The notes below the pieces were generated by a model. It did no database searches. It worked only from the letters and a program-made list of their open reading frames with translations, and had not been told where the DNA came from. The translations under genes and the position numbers were made by a program. From Chionoecetes opilio (Eukaryota; Arthropoda; Malacostraca; Decapoda; Majidae): 64,000 nucleotides of DNA. The stretch lies in NCBI GenBank assembly GCA_016584305.1, contig JACEEZ010018356.1, positions 234,439-298,438 on the forward strand. The letters run 5' to 3'. This document shows positions 59,660-64,000 of this stretch, one piece after another. The number at the start of each line of letters is the position of its first letter. The stretch's first letter is position 1.

Positions 59660-62600
59660 GTTTATCAAGCCGTAACCTACGCAACACAACAGCCAGCAAC
59701 TAACAACAAGTATTACTACAATCAACAACTACAAGCAACTACAGATGGAGAGAGAGGCAGACAACACTTCATGCAACTCAGCAAATTCGTTCGTCACAAG
59801 GTCGACTCCACATCAACACTGCCACCCAACACCGCGCTGCCACAGACAGAAACGTCTCGCATCTCTCCACGGTCAAGATTTCTACGTAGCGTTCTACATG
59901 GGCCTGACTCCAACTGCACGTCTACAGCACTGCATCTCGTCATGGCAGAACGTAACACCTCCGATAGCAACACAGATCATCTCGTCATGGACCAGCGCAA
60001 CACAGATACCCCTCCCGCTACATAGCAACACAACAGCAGCCCACATCACCGCCTGCCGAGCATTCCGCTGACGCAGCGCAACACCATACCGCCCTCACAA
60101 AAATGCTGACTTGACACTACCCTAACCCAGTGTCACTCACTACTACCACTACCAGCCGTTCCTCAGCTACGGACTTAAGCGCGTGCACCACAACACAACT
60201 GTCTGAGTATCTATTTCAGATTTCTTATTTGTGTATGTATATGTTGTTATCATTTTTCTTATATGTGTTCTTTGACAGAATGTTGCTCTCCGGTGACTGC
60301 ATTACATCAGTCATCCATGGCACTCATCCACGCTGTGTTCATCCTTCACTCACCTGGACCTCACCTATCATACACCAATACGAGTAGCTACCAGCTAAGT
60401 AATTGTTTTACAGTTTTAAGTGAGCAGGTATATTTCGAGTTAACACAGTGATTTCACATACACGGACAATTTCAACGTTAGAAATATTATAGTACTATTT
60501 TTAACATACATTTACGTTTATATTACGATGGCTACGATGAGTACATCTGTTCAGACACCGTCAGGACACTTATATCATAATTTTTAGATCACGGTATTCC
60601 CACACAATTTTTTTTTTCAATAGTAATGCATATATTACAATTCCTGGAGACATAACTCTTACGAGTGCACATTTACTACTGAATTACCACTTTATGAGTG
60701 CACCTTTACTACTGTTTACTACTTTATGAGTTCACATTTACTACTGCACCAGTGCAAACTCCTGAGATTGACATAAATGCATTAACTAGCGTGCCCGAGC
60801 GAGCAATACCAGTCACGGTCACAGTTCAGTGTTACCGATTCCTGAACCTGATTCCTGTAATGTTCTGTTTTTCGTGATTGTTTAGTTTGAGACGTCTTAC
60901 TACATACACGGTCGCGAATAATTTTTCGAGTAACTAGAGGATTAGATACAGATGATGCTTTACCAAACACTAATTTTGATACACAGGACACACCTGTAGT
61001 TAATGATGACACACACACACTGCTACAACTGATTACCGTCACAAATTGCGATCACACACGGAAAAACAGTAGTGTCATACCATTCCATACCATTCCATAT
61101 CATTACATTTTATATCAGTTCACCTGATTAATTTACAATTACCATGTATTCTGAATTTTATTGTGTGTTGTTCTATTTTTGAAAATGTCTACACAACACA
61201 CCAAGCCAATGTTATATACGCTCTTGAAAATACTTTACATTGATGTTCTACGATTTTTTTGGTTTAGCTACATATTATTCTGACCAACTATAGAAAATAA
61301 TATAATTGCATTTTACCTTGTAACTCTAGCACGATAGAAACACTAATGTATGACAGATAACTCTTCACATTAGAATACTATTATATTAGAGTTAAAGTTG
61401 CACCACAGTGCATAGCATTATATAATTATTTACTTACATTCCACAATTCAAGGAATTATTTCGCACGTATTGTTGCATGATCACCACTTTCCTCAGTGAT
61501 TAACTGACTGATCACTTACTTTCCTCAATGAAAGGAATTCTTACGCACTTAATGTTGAAATACATTAATTACTTGCATGACATTGCTAAGTATTAACATA
61601 CATACTAACTTACGTATTGTTACCACACCATATTTAATTGCATGAAATACTAACACGCTTAGTTGTTACACAAGTTACACATTTTTACTTGACTGCATTC
61701 CTTACGTATTAAATGCATACATAAATTACATTCACTACGGGAATGATTCACTTACGTTCTTCCTGTTTTACCACGATCACTACTTGAATGATAGGATTGT
61801 GTACTTACTAACACATTAAACTAGGTACTATATGCATGACAAGCAGTTACTCCAGAACTTTTTACACTACATTCTGCTCACATGTTTTGCCTATGTACAA
61901 CTAACTAACCATTTATCCTTACTTACTAACAAATTCAAACTCGCAGAGAAGTTACGAATGACTACTTGTCTTAATACAGACCTCGGCAAATATTGATTGA
62001 TCACAGATAACCTTATCTCGCATAACATTGTTCACCACTGTCGATTAATAATTCAGTCAGTTTCTCTGCCAGTCAGTTTTTACACTCGCTGATGTCAATT
62101 TATTTTCCACAATAACTTTGCATTATTTTAATTTATGAATGATGTTTGGCAAACTTAGCTTTGCCTACACACAATGCAACCACATTAATGTGTATCCAGC
62201 GATGTCTCTACCTATGTTATATATCCATTTTTTACTATTACTTATTTACATATTACTAGGTTACTTACACCACAGTTACCCACACTGATACACCCACACA
62301 GATTGTATCAGGCGAGGTCTTGTCAATTTTTCCTTATATTTCTACAGTCCATTACATTCTTTTACTGACACAGTACTATTACTAGTAGGTACATATATTG
62401 TTATACTATGCACATAGCAGCAGCTCTACAGTCAGACGAGCCTTCGTCATTACTTGACTCATTCAGGTTTTTAACGATTACTTGACAATTTACGATTACG
62501 ATTTCATTACTTGAAATGTTATGTTCTCAATTTTTCCCTGTAATTTTCACAGCTACTTTCGCTGACAGTTAAGTTTGCTAGCTACCATCTCCAGTACACG

Positions 62601-62935
62601 TACACTTGAAACACTTAACACTTGAAATTATTGCCAGTGATTTTTACATATTGTGGATTTCCCCACGCTAGTACTGACACATATGTATATATATAATTTT
62701 ACTCGGCCATGTCATTTTCTTTGATGTTGAACATCATGTAATCCATTGTTTTCCATATTTTTCTGTGTATTTAGCTCAGAGTTTACTCACTTTTAGCGAT
62801 AGGAATTATGCTTTGGGAAGTTTATAGTTTATATTTTCTATATATATTTAGCCTTTAGTTAGGTGTACCATTTGTTATTCCCTAGCTAATTCTTATGTGC
62901 CTAATTTGAGGACAAATTATATAGCGGCCCGAGCA
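59660..62935. other. AT-rich region without supported gene
   Basis: The start is CA/AAC-rich, and one frame of 108 codons begins at 59745 but shows no family motif. From 60500 on, the sequence is AT-rich with stops in all frames and many short acttac/cattac motifs. No IR exon, no TIR pair and no pol motif was found. Confidence 0.45.
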
Positions 62936-63478
62936 ATGTCAGTCAGTTATCACTCCTAACATATATATTAACTGGCATAACTATTACTAGTTAATTACAC
63001 CTAATTATCAAACAAGGGTCACACGTATTATAACTTCCATACAGGATATGTGCATGTACTTAACATCAAAAGAAACAGTATATTTTTAGAAACATTATAA
63101 ACATATAATTATATATCTATGTAATATATATATAATTATACATTTATCTTTCCTCCTCTGTTTCACCGTGAGACCCATGAACACCTTGCACTCTCAAAGC
63201 CCGGGCTAAGTATGTCACAGGACAAATGCCTAGTTGTCAGCATAAAGTATAGGATCAACAAGAAGTGATAAGAAGCCAGAATCACGAGGAGGAGGGGGAG
63301 AAGACCTCGGACATCGACGCTATCAACACGCACCTCTCACTCGCCCCGTCCGACACTCCCTGGCTGTGCTCAAGACATTCATTGTACTTGGTTGTAATCT
63401 CTACGCTCCTTACTGGACTCTAAATAAATGTGTACCAGTTGGACGTACGTATTTAACTCACCCAACTAAGTCTCTACA
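62936..63478 (+). repeat. possible LTR (weak)
   Basis: It begins tgtcagtcag after a ttgaggacaaat / agcggcccgagca context that resembles the end of a Ty3/Gypsy internal region. It contains aataaatgtgtacc (polyadenylation-like) at about 63424 and ends ctctaca. tggtggcattcggtgg (about 63496), resembling a primer-binding/leader region, follows. No second LTR and no pol frame are in the window. Confidence 0.3.
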
Positions 63479-63865
63479 ATATACCGACTTATAAATGGTG
63501 GCATTCGGTGGTTCAACCGTTACAGCGACTTATATACTCATAATATAAAAATGTAAATACTTCTATCAGTTAATTACTCAATAATCTCAATTACTCAAGT
63601 TAATTAATTAATTAAAAATACAATAGGGATCCTTTATCATTTATCAAGCATTTTATATTCTCAATCATGAATTACTAAAACATGTTAAAATTTGTGTGTA
63701 TTTAAAATGTATTTACAAATGTATTTAAATAAAATTGATTTATTTAGTATTTAGATAATACATTCGTAAAATGTATTAAGTACCTATTTGGTATTTAGAT
63801 ACTTTTCTCCCATGTTTGTTTGTTTGTTTAGAGGATAATTCCTCAGAGCCGTAGTGATCTACCGC

Positions 63866-64000
63866 TGCAGCTTAGTGTTGGCCGAAGCCACCACCCCGGG
63901 AGGGGGTCACAAACTCCCGGCTAACACCCGGTACCCATTCACTGCTGGGTAGACAGGGGCTCTGGTTTTAAGAAAGACCACCCATCTATCTCCGCTCCGC
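63866..64000 (-). mobile_element. tRNA-Val-like SINE, 3' part, running off the window
   Basis: The complement of the 40523-40733 body: cttagtgttggccgaagcca, acccggtacccattcactgc and tgggtagacaggggctc. The tRNA-derived head starts beyond base 64000. Confidence 0.75.

Noticed and set aside
59745..60071. A 108-codon ORF after the hairpin cluster
   Set aside because: Thr/His/Ser-rich composition, alternative frames equally open, no motif or splice context; not enough to call a gene.

Overview
This is eukaryotic DNA, AT-rich and full of repeats, most likely from an arthropod and probably a decapod crustacean (inference). The evidence is intron-rich genes of the arthropod ionotropic receptor (IR) type, many tRNA-derived SINEs, RTE and I-type LINEs, palindromic DNA transposons, long CA/GA/AT microsatellites and TTAGG-like repeats. 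There are no bacterial operons or CRISPR arrays.

The backbone is a tandem array of one IR gene on the + strand. Copy A spans 4188-11993, B 13838-35167 and C 37170-54923; the first two exons of copy D lie at 58442-58821. A tail fragment of an earlier unit is at about 1505-1950. Each complete copy has 13 coding exons with the same splice phases. Joined, B gives 636 codons and C 637, both without internal stops. The product has a signal peptide, an N-terminal region, ligand-binding lobes S1 and S2, M1, pore loop, M3 and M4, and a very short tail. Copy A has a 1-base deletion in the pore/M3 exon and has lost the stop codon used by B and C, so it is a pseudogene unless the deletion is an assembly error. 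Downstream of each of A, B and C lies an (ACT)n-type tract, then a conserved block, then a small ORF with a helix-turn-helix motif.

The copies differ mainly in what has jumped into their introns, and the paralogous introns often act as empty sites. Intron 3 of B holds a palindromic element with TTAGG-like DNA. Intron 7 of B holds a SINE and RTE LINE cluster. Intron 11 of B (11 kb) holds an RTE fragment broken by a tandem pair of MITE-like elements, then an 8.5 kb transposon with long terminal inverted repeats. That transposon's CXC-type gene is split by a nearly full-length I-type LINE (RRM/CCHC ORF1; endonuclease-RT-RNase H ORF2 with two frameshifts). Copy C holds two copies of a fold-back element with 8-bp target duplications, a third with a minisatellite core, and a 5.2 kb nested set of palindromes in intron 9. 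Between C and D a 1.56 kb near-perfect palindrome carries two inverted copies of a truncated MADF-like ORF.

Region by region: 1-1500 unassigned; 1505-4187 unit tail, SINE split by an N gap, Ty3/Gypsy pol remnant; 4188-13837 copy A unit; 13838-37169 copy B unit; 37170-58441 copy C unit; 58442-59000 copy D head and an N gap; 59116-59655 GC-rich hairpin cluster; 59660-63865 AT-rich sequence with no supported gene and a possible LTR; 63866-64000 SINE on the minus strand.
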